Below, in pieces: positions 45,675 to 55,890 of a stretch of DNA of 64,000 nt. Source of the stretch: AC-32 sp963717725 (GTDB lineage Bacteria > Actinomycetota > Thermoleophilia > Gaiellales > Gaiellaceae); contig CAVQWS010000019.1 in assembly GCA_963717725.1 (NCBI GenBank), forward strand, positions 62,001 to 126,000. The letters run 5' to 3'. Positions within the stretch are counted from its first letter, which is position 1. Each line of letters opens with the position of its first letter. Position numbers and translations under genes: made by a program. A model generated the notes under the pieces. The model was not told where the DNA came from. It was given only the letters and a program-made list of their open reading frames with translations, and ran no database searches.

Positions 45675-46925
45675 CTGACCCTGCAGCTCTTCCCCGAGAC
45701 GGCGGCGGTCGAGGACAGTGAGCTCAGCGTCGGCGGCGTGTCCGCCACGGAGCTCGCGGCCGAGTTCGGCACGCCGCTCGTCGTCTACTGCCGGCGAACG
45801 ATCCTGGACGCTGCTCGCGCCTACCGCGAGGCGGCGCCCGACGCCCTGCCGCTGTACAGCCTGAAGGCGTTTCCGAACGTGGCGCTCCTTCGGCTGCTCG
45901 CGCTCGAGGGCTTCGGCGCCGACGTCTCGACGCTCGGCGAGCTCGCCTTCGCCCGCCGCGCCGGGATCGAGGGCGAGCGGATCGTCGTGCACGGCAACAA
46001 CAAGAGCGACGAGGAGCTGCGGGCCGCGGCCGAGGCCGAGGTGCGCTTCGTCGTGCTCGACGCGCTCGACGAGGCGGAGCGGGCCGCGGCGGCCGGCGTG
46101 CGGCGCGTGCTGGTGCGCGTCACCCCGGGAATCGACGCGGACACGCACGAGAAGATCCGCACCGCCCACCACGGCTCGAAGTTCGGCCTCCCGCCCGCCG
46201 ATGCGCTCGAGGCGGCCGAAGTCGCCCGCAAGGCCGGGCTCGAGGTCGCGGGCGTCCATCTGCACATCGGCTCGCAGCTGCTCGACCCGCGTGCCGGCCT
46301 GGAGACGATCGATTGGCTGAAGGACTTCGCGGCGACCACCTGGCTGCCCGAGGTGGTCGACCTCGGCGGCGGCCTCGGCATCCGCTACGTCGAGGGCGAG
46401 CGGCCGCCCGAGATCCGCGAGTTCGTCGCCACGCTGCTCGCGCGGCTCGCCGACGGCTGGCCGGGCGAGCCGCCGCGGGTGATCCTCGAGCCGGGCCGCT
46501 CGCTCGTCGGGCAGGCCGGCCTGACCCTCTACCGGGTCGGCGTCGTCAAGCGGGCGAGCGACGAGGTCACGTACGTGGCGGTCGACGGAGGCATGTCGGA
46601 CAACCCGCGGCCGCAGCTCTACGGCGCTCGCTACAGCGCGTTGCTCGCCAACCGCGCCGACGAGGAGGCCGTGCAGAGCTACGACGTCTGCGGCAAGCAC
46701 TGCGAGTCCGGCGACGTCCTGATCGAAGGCGTGCGCCTGCCCGAGCCGCGCCGTGGAGACCTGCTCGCCGTCCCCGCGACCGGCGCGTACACACTTTCGA
46801 TGGGCTCGAACTACAACGCCGTCCCGCGGCCCGCCGCTCTGCTGGTCGCCGACGGGCAGGCGCGAGTGATTCGCAGCCGCGAGAGCGTCGACGACCTCCT
46901 TCGCCACGAGCAGGCCAGTGGCTAG
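45675..46925 (+). CDS. lysA: Diaminopimelate decarboxylase (probable CTG start)
   Basis: LysA makes lysine from meso-diaminopimelate using PLP. The 416-residue product has the PLP lysine in YSLKAFPN, HLHIGSQLLD, DLGGGLGIRY, EPGRSLVGQAG and the active-site CGKHCESGD. The first conventional start is GTG 45738, but the upstream codons give LTLQLFPETAAVEDSELSVG, which matches the conserved beginning of LysA proteins. CTG 45675 is the only start that includes it, one base after the cupin stop. Confidence 0.92.
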   Translation: MTLQLFPETAAVEDSELSVGGVSATELAAEFGTPLVVYCRRTILDAARAYREAAPDALPLYSLKAFPNVALLRLLALEGFGADVSTLGELAFARRAGIEGERIVVHGNNKSDEELRAAAEAEVRFVVLDALDEAERAAAAGVRRVLVRVTPGIDADTHEKIRTAHHGSKFGLPPADALEAAEVARKAGLEVAGVHLHIGSQLLDPRAGLETIDWLKDFAATTWLPEVVDLGGGLGIRYVEGERPPEIREFVATLLARLADGWPGEPPRVILEPGRSLVGQAGLTLYRVGVVKRASDEVTYVAVDGGMSDNPRPQLYGARYSALLANRADEEAVQSYDVCGKHCESGDVLIEGVRLPEPRRGDLLAVPATGAYTLSMGSNYNAVPRPAALLVADGQARVIRSRESVDDLLRHEQASG

Positions 46926-46935
46926 GCTCGCCCTC

Positions 46936-47859
46936 ATGCCAGGCCGACTCGACCGGATCCCCGGAGTCGTGCTCGTCAGCATCGCCGCGGCGATGTGGGG
47001 CCTGGACGGCCTGATCCGCAAGCCGCTCGCCGACTCGACGTCCGCCTACACGATCGTCTTCGGCGAGCACGTCGCGCTCGTGCTGGTGACGCTCCCGCTG
47101 CTCGTCCCGGCGATGGTCGCCCTCTGGCGCGCCGGCCCCGCTTACGTCGCAGCCGGGGTCGCCGTCGGCGCAGGCGCCTCGGCGATCGCCACGATCCTGT
47201 TCACGAAGGCGATCTTCCACGGGGACTTCATCACCGTGGTCGTGCTGCAGCAGGTGCAGCCGCTGATCGTCGTGGTCGGCGCGTGGCTCGTGCTCGGCGA
47301 ACAGCCGCGGCGCGGTTTCATCTGGTTCCTGCTCGCCGCGCTGGTCGGCGTCTGGCTGATCTCGCTGCCGCACCCGCTCGAGCCCCACGCGCACGGCCTG
47401 ATCCCGGTGACGGAGACGCTCGCTGCGGCAACGCTCTGGGCGATGGGCACCGTCTTCGGCCGCTTCCTGAGCCGGCGGCTGCGCTTCGAGCACGTGATGA
47501 CCGTTCGCTTTGCCTTCGGGCTCGTCGCCGCGGCCTGTGCCCTGCCGATCGTCGGCGCTCCGGCCTTCGCCGGGCTCCACGACAGCGTCTGGATCGCGGT
47601 GCTCGCGCTCGTGACCGGCCTTTTCGCGCTCGGGCTCTACTATTACGGGCTCCAGCGCACGCCCGCGCTGCTCGCGTCACTCGGCGAGCTGGCGTTCCCG
47701 GTCACGACGACGCTGGTCGGGATCTACGTCTTCGACTCGTCGCTGCGCTGGACGCAGTGGGTGGGCGTCGCGCTGACGGTGACGGTGATCAGCCTGCTGC
47801 CCGTCAGGCGACGCGAGCTGGTCAGGCTCCCGGCCGGCGAGCCGGCGCTCGCTACCTGA
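46936..47859 (+). CDS. EamA-family (DMT) permease
   Basis: The 307-residue protein has ten membrane helices in two EamA halves (VVLVSIAAAMWGLDGLIRKP with FTKAIFHGDFITVVVLQQVQ; ETLAAATLWAMGTVFGRFLS with LGELAFPVTTTLVGIYVF). DMT permeases export amino acids and other metabolites; next to lysA, lysine or another amino acid is possible but unproven. ATG 46936 is chosen; GTG 46918 in the lysA end is an alternative. The end overlaps the binding-protein gene on the other strand by 8 bases. Confidence 0.85.
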   Translation: MPGRLDRIPGVVLVSIAAAMWGLDGLIRKPLADSTSAYTIVFGEHVALVLVTLPLLVPAMVALWRAGPAYVAAGVAVGAGASAIATILFTKAIFHGDFITVVVLQQVQPLIVVVGAWLVLGEQPRRGFIWFLLAALVGVWLISLPHPLEPHAHGLIPVTETLAAATLWAMGTVFGRFLSRRLRFEHVMTVRFAFGLVAAACALPIVGAPAFAGLHDSVWIAVLALVTGLFALGLYYYGLQRTPALLASLGELAFPVTTTLVGIYVFDSSLRWTQWVGVALTVTVISLLPVRRRELVRLPAGEPALAT

Positions 47860-49063
47860 CGCGGAACAGCCCGCCGAACGAAACCCAGTGGCCGTTGTGG
47901 TAGCGCTGAAGCTTCGCCTGGTCGAGCGGGAAGTGGTCGGTCGAGCCGGTCTTGACCGACATTCCCGGGAGCAGGAACGGATCGTTCTTGACGTTCAGGC
48001 TCGTCGCCGCCTTCATGATCCCGGCGCGCGTCGGGTTCTTGCCGGCCTTCTGCAGCGCCGCGACGAAGGTGTGCGCGGCCGACATCCCGTAGACCGCGTA
48101 GACGTCATTCGGGTTCCCGCCCTTGTACTTCTTCATGATCGAGCGGTAGAGCTTGACGCCCGGGTCCTTGGCCCAGTGCGTGTCGGTCGGGTCCTTGAGG
48201 AAGACGATCGAGAGCGAGCCCTCGGTCTGCTTCTTGGTCGTGCCCGCGGTGGCGAGGCCCATGATGTTCGCTGCGCTCGAGACCGCATTCACGTAGACGG
48301 TCGGCTTCCAGCCGAGCTTGTGCGCGTAGACGTACGACTGGATCGCGAACTTCGGCGTTGCGAACAGCATCACGGTGCTGGCGCGCGCGGCCTTCAGCTT
48401 GGCGACCTGCGACTGGACGTCCGGGTCCTCGACGTCGTAGCTCTGCTTGGAGACGATCAGGCCCGCCTTCTTGCCGAGCCCGTTGCGCAGGCCGGCGAGC
48501 AGGTCCTTGCCGTAGTCGTCGTTCTGGTAGAGGACGCCGATGCGGGCCTTGGGGCTCGTCTTGGCGACGTAGCGGCCGTAGATCGTCCCCTCGGCGCGGT
48601 AGTTCGGCTGGTAGCCGATCGTGTACGGGTACTGCTTGTAGTCCTTGCCGAACGTCGTCGCGCCGCTCGCGACGAACAGTTGCGGCACCTTGGTCGCGTT
48701 CAGGTAGGCGCGCGTGGCGAGGTTCTGCTCGGTGCCGAGACTGTTGAAGATCGCGAAGACCTTGTCCTGCTGGACGAGCTCGCGGGTCTTGTCGATCGTC
48801 TTGGACGGGTCGTACGCGTCGTCCTTGTAGATGTACTTGATCTTCCGCTTGTTCACGCCGCCCTTGGCGTTGACGTAGCGGAAGTAGGCCGCCGCGCCCT
48901 TCGCCACCGACTGGTACGCCGACGCGGGCCCGCTCAGCGGCGTCGTGCCGCCGATCAGGACCTGCGTGGACGTGATGCCCGTCTCCGATGCGGCGCCCGA
49001 CGCGACGGTCGCGAGCGCCAGCGCTCCGAGCGCGCACAGAATCAGGTGAGTCGTCCTCGTCAC
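47852..49063 (-). CDS. Branched-chain amino acid-type ABC substrate-binding protein (second system)
   Basis: The 403-residue product (GTG 49063) has a Sec signal (LILCALGALALATVASGAAS) without a lipobox, then a LivJ/LivK-type fold (GGTTPLSGPASAYQSVAKGA, FAIFNSLGTEQNLATRAYLN, RIGVLYQNDDYGKDLLAGLR). It binds a ligand outside the membrane for the five-gene transporter that ends with it. It is only distantly like the first LivK at 15198-16571, so a different ligand is likely. Confidence 0.9.
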   Translation of the reverse strand: MTRTTHLILCALGALALATVASGAASETGITSTQVLIGGTTPLSGPASAYQSVAKGAAAYFRYVNAKGGVNKRKIKYIYKDDAYDPSKTIDKTRELVQQDKVFAIFNSLGTEQNLATRAYLNATKVPQLFVASGATTFGKDYKQYPYTIGYQPNYRAEGTIYGRYVAKTSPKARIGVLYQNDDYGKDLLAGLRNGLGKKAGLIVSKQSYDVEDPDVQSQVAKLKAARASTVMLFATPKFAIQSYVYAHKLGWKPTVYVNAVSSAANIMGLATAGTTKKQTEGSLSIVFLKDPTDTHWAKDPGVKLYRSIMKKYKGGNPNDVYAVYGMSAAHTFVAALQKAGKNPTRAGIMKAATSLNVKNDPFLLPGMSVKTGSTDHFPLDQAKLQRYHNGHWVSFGGLFRVR

Positions 49064-49070
49064 AGCCCCT

Positions 49071-50081
49071 CTAGGGACGAAGGTATAGCCGCGTTGTTAG
49101 GGGTCTGGCAACTCGGCGCAGCAGGCCGCCCGCTCCGGTTGGGAGCAGGATCATCACAAGGATGATCGCGGCTCCGTAGACGAAGTCCGGCACGCCCGGC
49201 TTGCTCGAGACGTGGGTCGAGAGCTCGGGCACGTACTGGACGAAGAAGGCGCCCACCACCATTCCCGGCAGGGAGCCGAGACCGCCGACGACCGCGCCGA
49301 CGAGGAGCAGGATCGACAGCAGGAAGGTGAACGAGAGCGGGTTCACGATCTCGGCCTGGATCGCGAACAGCGCGCCAGCGACGCCGGCGTAGACGCCGCT
49401 GATCGCGAAGGCGAGTGTCTTCGTGCGCGCGAGGTCGATCCCGACCGAGGCTGCGGCGACCTCGCTGTCGCGCACGGCCCGGAAGGTGCGCCCGAGCCGG
49501 CCGCGGACGATCAGCCACGCGATCACGAAGCCGACCAGTCCGATCCCCCACGTCAGGTAGTAGAGGAAGTGGTTCTGCGTGGTCGTGTGGCCGAAGATCG
49601 TGACCGTGCCGCTCAGACCGGTCACCTGCAGCGGCGCCTGCTCGAGCAGCCGCAGGCCCTGGCCGCCTCCCGTCAGCCCGGAGAACTTCTTCAGCAGCGA
49701 GGGCATCGCCACCGCGAAGGCGAAGGTCGCGAGCGCGAGGTAGATGCCGGAGAGCCGCAAAGCCGGCAGGCCGATCAGGAAGCCGACCACGCCGGCGGCG
49801 ATTCCGGCGAGCGGGATCGTCCAGACGTCGCGCCAGTGCTCGTGCACGCACAGTGCCGCGGTCGTGTAGCCGCCGACCGCCATCAGCGCGCCGTGGCCGA
49901 GCGAGATCTGGCCCGTGTAGCCGGTGAGGATGTTCAGCCCGACGATCGCGATGAAGAAGACGCCCGCCTGTGCCAGGTCGCGGGAGTGGAAGTCGCTCAC
50001 GAGGTGCGGCGCGAGGGCGTAGAGCGCGAGCACGGCCACCGCGGTCAGGGCCCAGACCGCGATCCCGAGCCAGCGCCTCAT
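49071..50081 (-). CDS. livM: Branched-chain amino acid-type ABC permease LivM (second system)
   Basis: The 336-residue membrane protein has the LivM motifs VGLNILTGYTGQISLGHGAL and GLPALRLSGIYLALATFAFA, then VRDSEVAAASVGIDLARTKT and VGAVVGGLGSLPGMVVGAFF. It forms the channel with the LivH gene next to it, with which it overlaps by four bases. Intact here, unlike the first copy. Confidence 0.92.
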   Translation of the reverse strand: MRRWLGIAVWALTAVAVLALYALAPHLVSDFHSRDLAQAGVFFIAIVGLNILTGYTGQISLGHGALMAVGGYTTAALCVHEHWRDVWTIPLAGIAAGVVGFLIGLPALRLSGIYLALATFAFAVAMPSLLKKFSGLTGGGQGLRLLEQAPLQVTGLSGTVTIFGHTTTQNHFLYYLTWGIGLVGFVIAWLIVRGRLGRTFRAVRDSEVAAASVGIDLARTKTLAFAISGVYAGVAGALFAIQAEIVNPLSFTFLLSILLLVGAVVGGLGSLPGMVVGAFFVQYVPELSTHVSSKPGVPDFVYGAAIILVMILLPTGAGGLLRRVARPLTTRLYLRP

Positions 50082-50980
50082 ACGCGCGTCACCTCGGCGC
50101 GGCCGAAGAGGCCAGTCGGCTTGACGAGCAGCACGCCCAGGATCACCGCGAGCGCGACCGGCAGCCGCAGGTCGGTGCCGACCCAGTCGACGTAGGTGCC
50201 GATCAGGTTGATCAGCACGCCGAGCAGCAGCGAGCCGACGACCGCCCCGAGCGGGCTGCCGAGCCCGCCGAGCACCGCGCCGGCGAACGCATAGAGAAGC
50301 ACCGGCTGCATCAGGTTCTGATCGAAGCTGGCGAGTGCCGGCGCGGTCAGCATCCCGGAGACCGCGCCCATCGCCGCGGCCAGCCCCCAGCCGAGCGCGA
50401 GCATCCAGCTGACGCGCACGCCGACGAGCCTCGTCGCCTCGGGATTCACCGCGGCCGCGCGCGAGGCGAGCCCGAGCTTGGTGAAGCGGAAGAAGAGCCA
50501 GAGCAAGGCGACCGCGCCCAGCGAGACCGCGATCGTCCCCAGGTCCTGGATCGAGAACGCGACCCCGGCGATCTCGATCGGCCGGGTCGAGAAGGCATTC
50601 GGCAGGCTCCGCACCTCCGGCGACCAGATCCAGCGCGCCGCGCCACTGACGAGGAAGAAGAGGCCGAGCGTGACGATCACCACCGTCAGCACGGGCGCGC
50701 GCTCGACGGGCTTGATCACCACACGCTCGACCGCCACTCCCCCGACGAACGAGAGAGCGACCGTCAGGAAGAAGGCGCCCCAGTAGGACAGGCCGTGGTG
50801 AACGAGCGACCAGGCGATGAAGGTCGAGAACATCGCCATCTCGCCCTGGGCGAAGTTCACCACGCCGGTCGAGCGGTAGATCAGGACGAGCGCGACGGCG
50901 AGCGTCGCCCAGACGCCGCCGGAGGAGAGGCCGATCACGATCTGCTGCGCCAGCTGCGTCCAGTCGAATGCGAGCAGCAT
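50078..50980 (-). CDS. livH: Branched-chain amino acid-type ABC permease LivH (second system)
   Basis: The 300-residue membrane protein has SSGGVWATLAVALVLIYRST, VVNFAQGEMAMFSTFIAW, NPEATRLVGVRVSWMLALGW and FAGAVLGGLGSPLGAVVGSL, the LivH pattern. Its ATG shares one base with the livF stop (TGATG). Eight membrane segments are visible. Confidence 0.92.
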   Translation of the reverse strand: MLLAFDWTQLAQQIVIGLSSGGVWATLAVALVLIYRSTGVVNFAQGEMAMFSTFIAWSLVHHGLSYWGAFFLTVALSFVGGVAVERVVIKPVERAPVLTVVIVTLGLFFLVSGAARWIWSPEVRSLPNAFSTRPIEIAGVAFSIQDLGTIAVSLGAVALLWLFFRFTKLGLASRAAAVNPEATRLVGVRVSWMLALGWGLAAAMGAVSGMLTAPALASFDQNLMQPVLLYAFAGAVLGGLGSPLGAVVGSLLLGVLINLIGTYVDWVGTDLRLPVALAVILGVLLVKPTGLFGRAEVTRV

Positions 50981-51696
50981 CAGTAGCCCAGGTACGAGCG
51001 TCGAACGGATTCGTCGCGCCGCAGGGCGTTGGTCTCGCCCTCGACCGCGACCTTGCCGACCTCGAGCACGTACGCGCGGGCCGACGCCTCGAGCGCGAGC
51101 ACCGCGTTCTGCTCGACGACGAGCACGGCCAGGCCCTCCCGCTCGTTCAGCTCGCCGACGATGCGGAAGATCTCCGCGACCACGATCGGCGCGAGCCCGA
51201 GCGACGGCTCGTCGAGCAGCAGGAGGCGCGGCCGCAGCATCAGCGCGCGGGCGAGCGCGAGCATCTGCTGCTCGCCGCCGCTGAGCGTGCCGGCGCGCTG
51301 GTCGCGCCGTTCCCGGAGAGGGCGGAAGTAGCCGAGCACGCGCTCCTCGTCCTCCTTGATCGCCGCGCGGTCACGGCGCGTGTAGGCGCCGAGGCGGAGG
51401 TTCTCGCGCACGGTCAGGTCGGTCAGCGTGCCGCGGCCCTCCGGCACGTGGGCGATCCCGGCGCGGGCGACGGCCTCGGGCGAGCTGCGCGCGATGCTCT
51501 TGCCGGCGTAGGCGATCCGGCCGGCGCGCCGGACAGTGCCCGAGATCGCGCGCAGGGTGGTCGTCTTGCCGGCCCCGTTCGCGCCCAGCACCGCAACGGC
51601 CTCACCCTCGCCGACGCTGAGCGAGATCCCGTGCAGCGCCGTCACCGGGCCGTAGCGGGCGGTCACGTCCTCCAGTTCCAGCAGGGCCTCAGGCAA
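50980..51696 (-). CDS. livF: Branched-chain amino acid-type ABC ATPase LivF (second system)
   Basis: The 238-residue ATPase has Walker A GANGAGKTTTLRA, signature LSGGEQQMLALARALM, Walker B LLLLDEPSLGLAP and the LivF ending LVVEQNAVLALEASARAYVL. It overlaps livG by eight bases. Order livG-F-H-M-binding protein differs from the first operon (binding protein-H-M-G-F). Confidence 0.93.
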   Translation of the reverse strand: MPEALLELEDVTARYGPVTALHGISLSVGEGEAVAVLGANGAGKTTTLRAISGTVRRAGRIAYAGKSIARSSPEAVARAGIAHVPEGRGTLTDLTVRENLRLGAYTRRDRAAIKEDEERVLGYFRPLRERRDQRAGTLSGGEQQMLALARALMLRPRLLLLDEPSLGLAPIVVAEIFRIVGELNEREGLAVLVVEQNAVLALEASARAYVLEVGKVAVEGETNALRRDESVRRSYLGY

Positions 51697-52396
51697 CCGC
51701 CGTCGTCCCCAAGTAGGCCTCGATCACCTTCGGGTCGTTCTGCACCTCGCGCGGAGTGCCGCTTGCGATCAGCCGCCCGAAGTCGAGCACGTGCACGCGG
51801 TCGGCGACTCCCATCACGAGGCCCATGTGGTGCTCGACCAGCAGCAGCGTCAGCTCGAAGTCCTTGCGCAGGTTGCGGATCAGCTCGCCGAGCTCGCCGA
51901 CCTCCTCGTGGTTGAGCCCGCCGGCCGGCTCGTCCAGCAGCAGCAGGCGTGGCCCGGCGGCGAGGGCCCGCGCGAGCTCGACCCGCTTGCGTGTGCCGTA
52001 CGAGAGCTCCGCCGCTGGATGATGCGCGAGCGGGGCGAGACCGACATAGGCGAGCAGCTCGCGGGCGCTGCGGCCGCGGCGCGCGTGGCGGCCCACCAGC
52101 ACGTGCTCGAGCACGGTCATCGACTCGAACAGCTCGACGTTCTGGAACGTCCGCGCGATCCCCCGCCGCACGACGCGGTGCGGCGGCGTGCGCAGCAGGC
52201 TCTCGCCGTCGAAGGCGATCTCGCCCTCGTCGGGTTTGTAGAGGCGCGTGATCAGGTTGAAGAGCGTCGTCTTGCCGGCGCCGTTCGGGCCGATCAGGCC
52301 GACGATCTCGCCCTCGCCGACGTCGAGCGTGACGCCGTCGACGGCGACGACCCCGCCAAACCGCCGCGTCACGTGCTCGACCGAGAGCAGGGCCAC
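51689..52396 (-). CDS. livG: Branched-chain amino acid-type ABC ATPase LivG (second system)
   Basis: The 235-residue ATPase has Walker A GPNGAGKTTLFNL, RGIARTFQNVELF, signature LSYGTRKRVELARALA, Walker B LLLLDEPAGGLNH and H-loop LVEHHMGLVMGVADRV. It opens the second liv operon, 24 bases after the thioredoxin-domain gene on the same strand, which may therefore share its transcript. Confidence 0.93.
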   Translation of the reverse strand: MALLSVEHVTRRFGGVVAVDGVTLDVGEGEIVGLIGPNGAGKTTLFNLITRLYKPDEGEIAFDGESLLRTPPHRVVRRGIARTFQNVELFESMTVLEHVLVGRHARRGRSARELLAYVGLAPLAHHPAAELSYGTRKRVELARALAAGPRLLLLDEPAGGLNHEEVGELGELIRNLRKDFELTLLLVEHHMGLVMGVADRVHVLDFGRLIASGTPREVQNDPKVIEAYLGTTAVA

Positions 52397-52420
52397 GCGC
52401 GGACCTTAAGCGGATGCAGT

Positions 52421-54298
<1,878 letters not shown>

Positions 54299-54302
<4 letters not shown>

Positions 54303-54317
54303 CTTTGTACGGTAACG
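54299..54317 (+). repeat. Left 19-bp direct repeat (attachment-site-like)
   Basis: TCACCTTTGTACGGTAACG, identical to 55870-55888. It includes the complement of the GTG start codon of the DUF255 gene (54300-54302). Confidence 0.9.
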
Positions 54318-54421
54318 AGTTAAGGGCTGTGGCTGGCTCAGGCCGCTGCCAGGACTCGCCTGTTTAAGCCGTTCCTAGTGCTAGCGTCTCAGACTGGCTT
54401 GGGCCTGCTCACGGCCTAGAT

Positions 54422-54440
54422 GGATACCAAGTGGGTACCA
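54422..54440 (+). repeat. Left iteron pair
   Basis: GGATACCAA (54422-54430) and GGGTACCA (54433-54440), 11 bases apart, about 105 bases inside the left repeat. They match the pair near the right end in sequence and direction. Confidence 0.5.
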
Positions 54441-54775
54441 GCCTCCCGGTTCCTCGCTGTTTCACACGCGCGCTAGGCATGGCAAGCGTGTGGGAAGCGA
54501 ACGGCCCGACCTGCGGTAGCCTCAGATCGGACGACTACCGAGCGGGGCCGAGCCCGACAGACCAGTTGGCCAGAACTGGGAACTGTTGGCGCCGGCCGCA
54601 GGCGCCGGGGGCATCGGCTCCGCTCGGTAACACACACAAGGTTTCAAGCTGATGCGTTTCTGTCCATGGTCCGACTGACCCATCTTCCTCGCTATCGGGT
54701 CCCATTCACGGGCACTGCGGACCGGAGTAAGCTCGACGCGCTGTCCGGCCCCAGCCGAGAGAGAGGGAGGATCGG

Positions 54776-54931
54776 ATGGCTGGGTTTCTATTTAGGTTGG
54801 AGACGGTTGACGGCGAGCCGGCTGAGCCGGCAACGCTGAGCGCCGCCGTGCCCAACTGGAAGCCGGGGGGCAGGATCCCGCTGGGAAAGCGCACGCTGCG
54901 GGTGATCGACAAGCGGTGGTCGAGCAAATGA
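54776..54931 (+). CDS. 51-residue small protein inside the element
   Basis: ATG 54776 follows GAGAGGGAGG with ideal spacing. The product begins MAGFLFRLETVDGEPAEPAT and continues with VPNWKPGGRIPLGKRTLRVI, a Gly/Pro-rich, probably beta-structured small domain. I have the impression that small actinobacterial proteins of this type (FRLE..DG.PA.P..L..AVPNW..GD.I..G...LRV) are common, but no function is known. It ends TGA 54931. It is the best-supported gene inside the element. Confidence 0.65.
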   Translation: MAGFLFRLETVDGEPAEPATLSAAVPNWKPGGRIPLGKRTLRVIDKRWSSK

Positions 54932-54997
54932 CTTGACTGGGAGCTCTCGAAACCACCCGCGGCGCAAGAGCCGTACGTGTAGGGGATCTACTGAGAT

Positions 54998-55072
54998 GCC
55001 GGGCGACTCACTGGCTCCCGGCCGGGGGACTTGGCGGCCCAATCCCCAAAGCAGGCTGGGGAGTCGCCCGGC
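54998..55072. repeat. 12-bp inverted repeat enclosing a hairpin
   Basis: GCCGGGCGACTC (54998-55009) and its exact complement GAGTCGCCCGGC (55061-55072) enclose a second hairpin, GGGGA(C)TTGG-CGGC-CCAATCCCC (55025-55047). Together they make a stable two-level stem of 75 bases that could be a small RNA. The inner hairpin has a relative at 55710-55729. Confidence 0.5.
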
Positions 55073-55180
55073 CTGTCTATGTTGCATTTGCGAGAGCAGG
55101 CTGGACAGCTGGCCAGCGGAGCAGTCATGGAAGACAACCTGCAGACCCAGCCGGGCGGGCTTGCTCTGACGAACAGACTG

Positions 55181-55597
55181 CTAAGTCCCGTAGTGAGTCG
55201 GATCGAGGTGGAGCTCTCGAACAGCGGCGGCGTCACGCCGAAAGCGAAGCTCGTACCACTCGGTACCTGGGGCGCGCCGCATTCGCGTCCACCCCGCGGC
55301 CAGAAGATCGTCTCGGAGTGCCGCGAGTGCAGCGCGAGCGTGAACGTCGGCCTCCAGGGGCTCGCTGCCTACCCACGGAAAATGCCAGGTTCGGAAGGAA
55401 GGTGAGAAGCGAGGTGCATCGCTATTCCCCGGCTCTTGAATATAGAACTGCGCTGTCACATAGCCACGCCAGAGTGCGATCGAGCAGTGTTGTTGCGGCC
55501 TTCTCGTCACGACCTCGCTGAAACGGATCAAGACGCCCGAGCGCCGCATCTCGGAAGGGCTTGAACCCCATTTCCCATCGAACTGTTGAACCGACAT
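55181..55597 (-). CDS. Hypothetical protein inside the element
   Basis: From ATG 55597 the product has 138 residues. Its core reads CSIALWRGYVTAQFYIQEPG, FSPSFRTWHFPWVG, AALAALRDDLLAAGWTRMRR and GTEWYELRFRRD, which resembles a small actinobacterial family with 'WRGY..a.FY' and 'WYelrFrR' motifs whose function is unknown. The frame is open further upstream, but that part looks non-coding. Codon use is less GC-biased than in flanking genes. It could be the intact C-terminal part of a decaying gene. Confidence 0.5.
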   Translation of the reverse strand: MSVQQFDGKWGSSPSEMRRSGVLIRFSEVVTRRPQQHCSIALWRGYVTAQFYIQEPGNSDAPRFSPSFRTWHFPWVGSEPLEADVHARAALAALRDDLLAAGWTRMRRAPGTEWYELRFRRDAAAVRELHLDPTHYGT

Positions 55598-55709
55598 GAT
55601 GGCGGCCCGGGCGCAAGGAAACAAGCCCAAGAACCCGATGCCGAAGGAAGACGACATGCAGACCAGCCGTCTTGAGTGGTGGGAGCCGGGGGCAAGGCTT
55701 GCTTTTCGC

Positions 55710-55729
55710 GGGACTGGCGGCCCAGTCCC
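55710..55729. repeat. Perfect 8-bp hairpin with CGGC loop
   Basis: GGGACTGG-CGGC-CCAGTCCC. It shares the CGGC loop and the closing GG/CC pairs with the hairpin at 55025-55047; the next pair is C-G here and T-A there, as if the stem were conserved by compensating change. Confidence 0.5.
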
Positions 55730-55794
55730 ACCAACGTGCCTTCGAGAGCGTGGGCAAGACCCAGGCGATGGAAGAGGCCCTTGGCTGACAGATA

Positions 55795-55816
55795 GGGATA
55801 CCAACAGGGATACCAA
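55795..55816 (+). repeat. Right iteron pair
   Basis: GGGATACCAA occurs at 55795-55804 and again at 55807-55816, about 55 bases inside the right 19-bp repeat. It matches the pair at 54422-54440. Confidence 0.55.
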
Positions 55817-55838
55817 AGCCCCGTTTCGGAGGGGGTTT
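55815..55838. terminator. Candidate terminator near the right end of the element
   Basis: AAAGCCCC-GTTTCGGA-GGGGGTTT forms a stem of CCCC/GGGG and AAA/TTT with one G-G mismatch. On the minus strand it is followed by TTTGG. It may insulate the element from the cyclase gene or end a plus-strand transcript from the element. Confidence 0.4.
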
Positions 55839-55869
55839 CCTTATGAATAAACAGGTTGCCGGGGGTTTC

Positions 55870-55888
55870 TCACCTTTGTACGGTAACG
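55870..55888 (+). repeat. Right 19-bp direct repeat (attachment-site-like)
   Basis: TCACCTTTGTACGGTAACG, identical to 54299-54317. It ends two bases before the preferred cyclase start codon (55891). Confidence 0.9.
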
Positions 55889-55890
55889 GC

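Noticed and set aside
54303..55870. Insertion sequence with its own transposase
   Set aside because: No ORF in the element shows DDE, HUH, serine or tyrosine recombinase motifs, and no terminal inverted repeats flank it.
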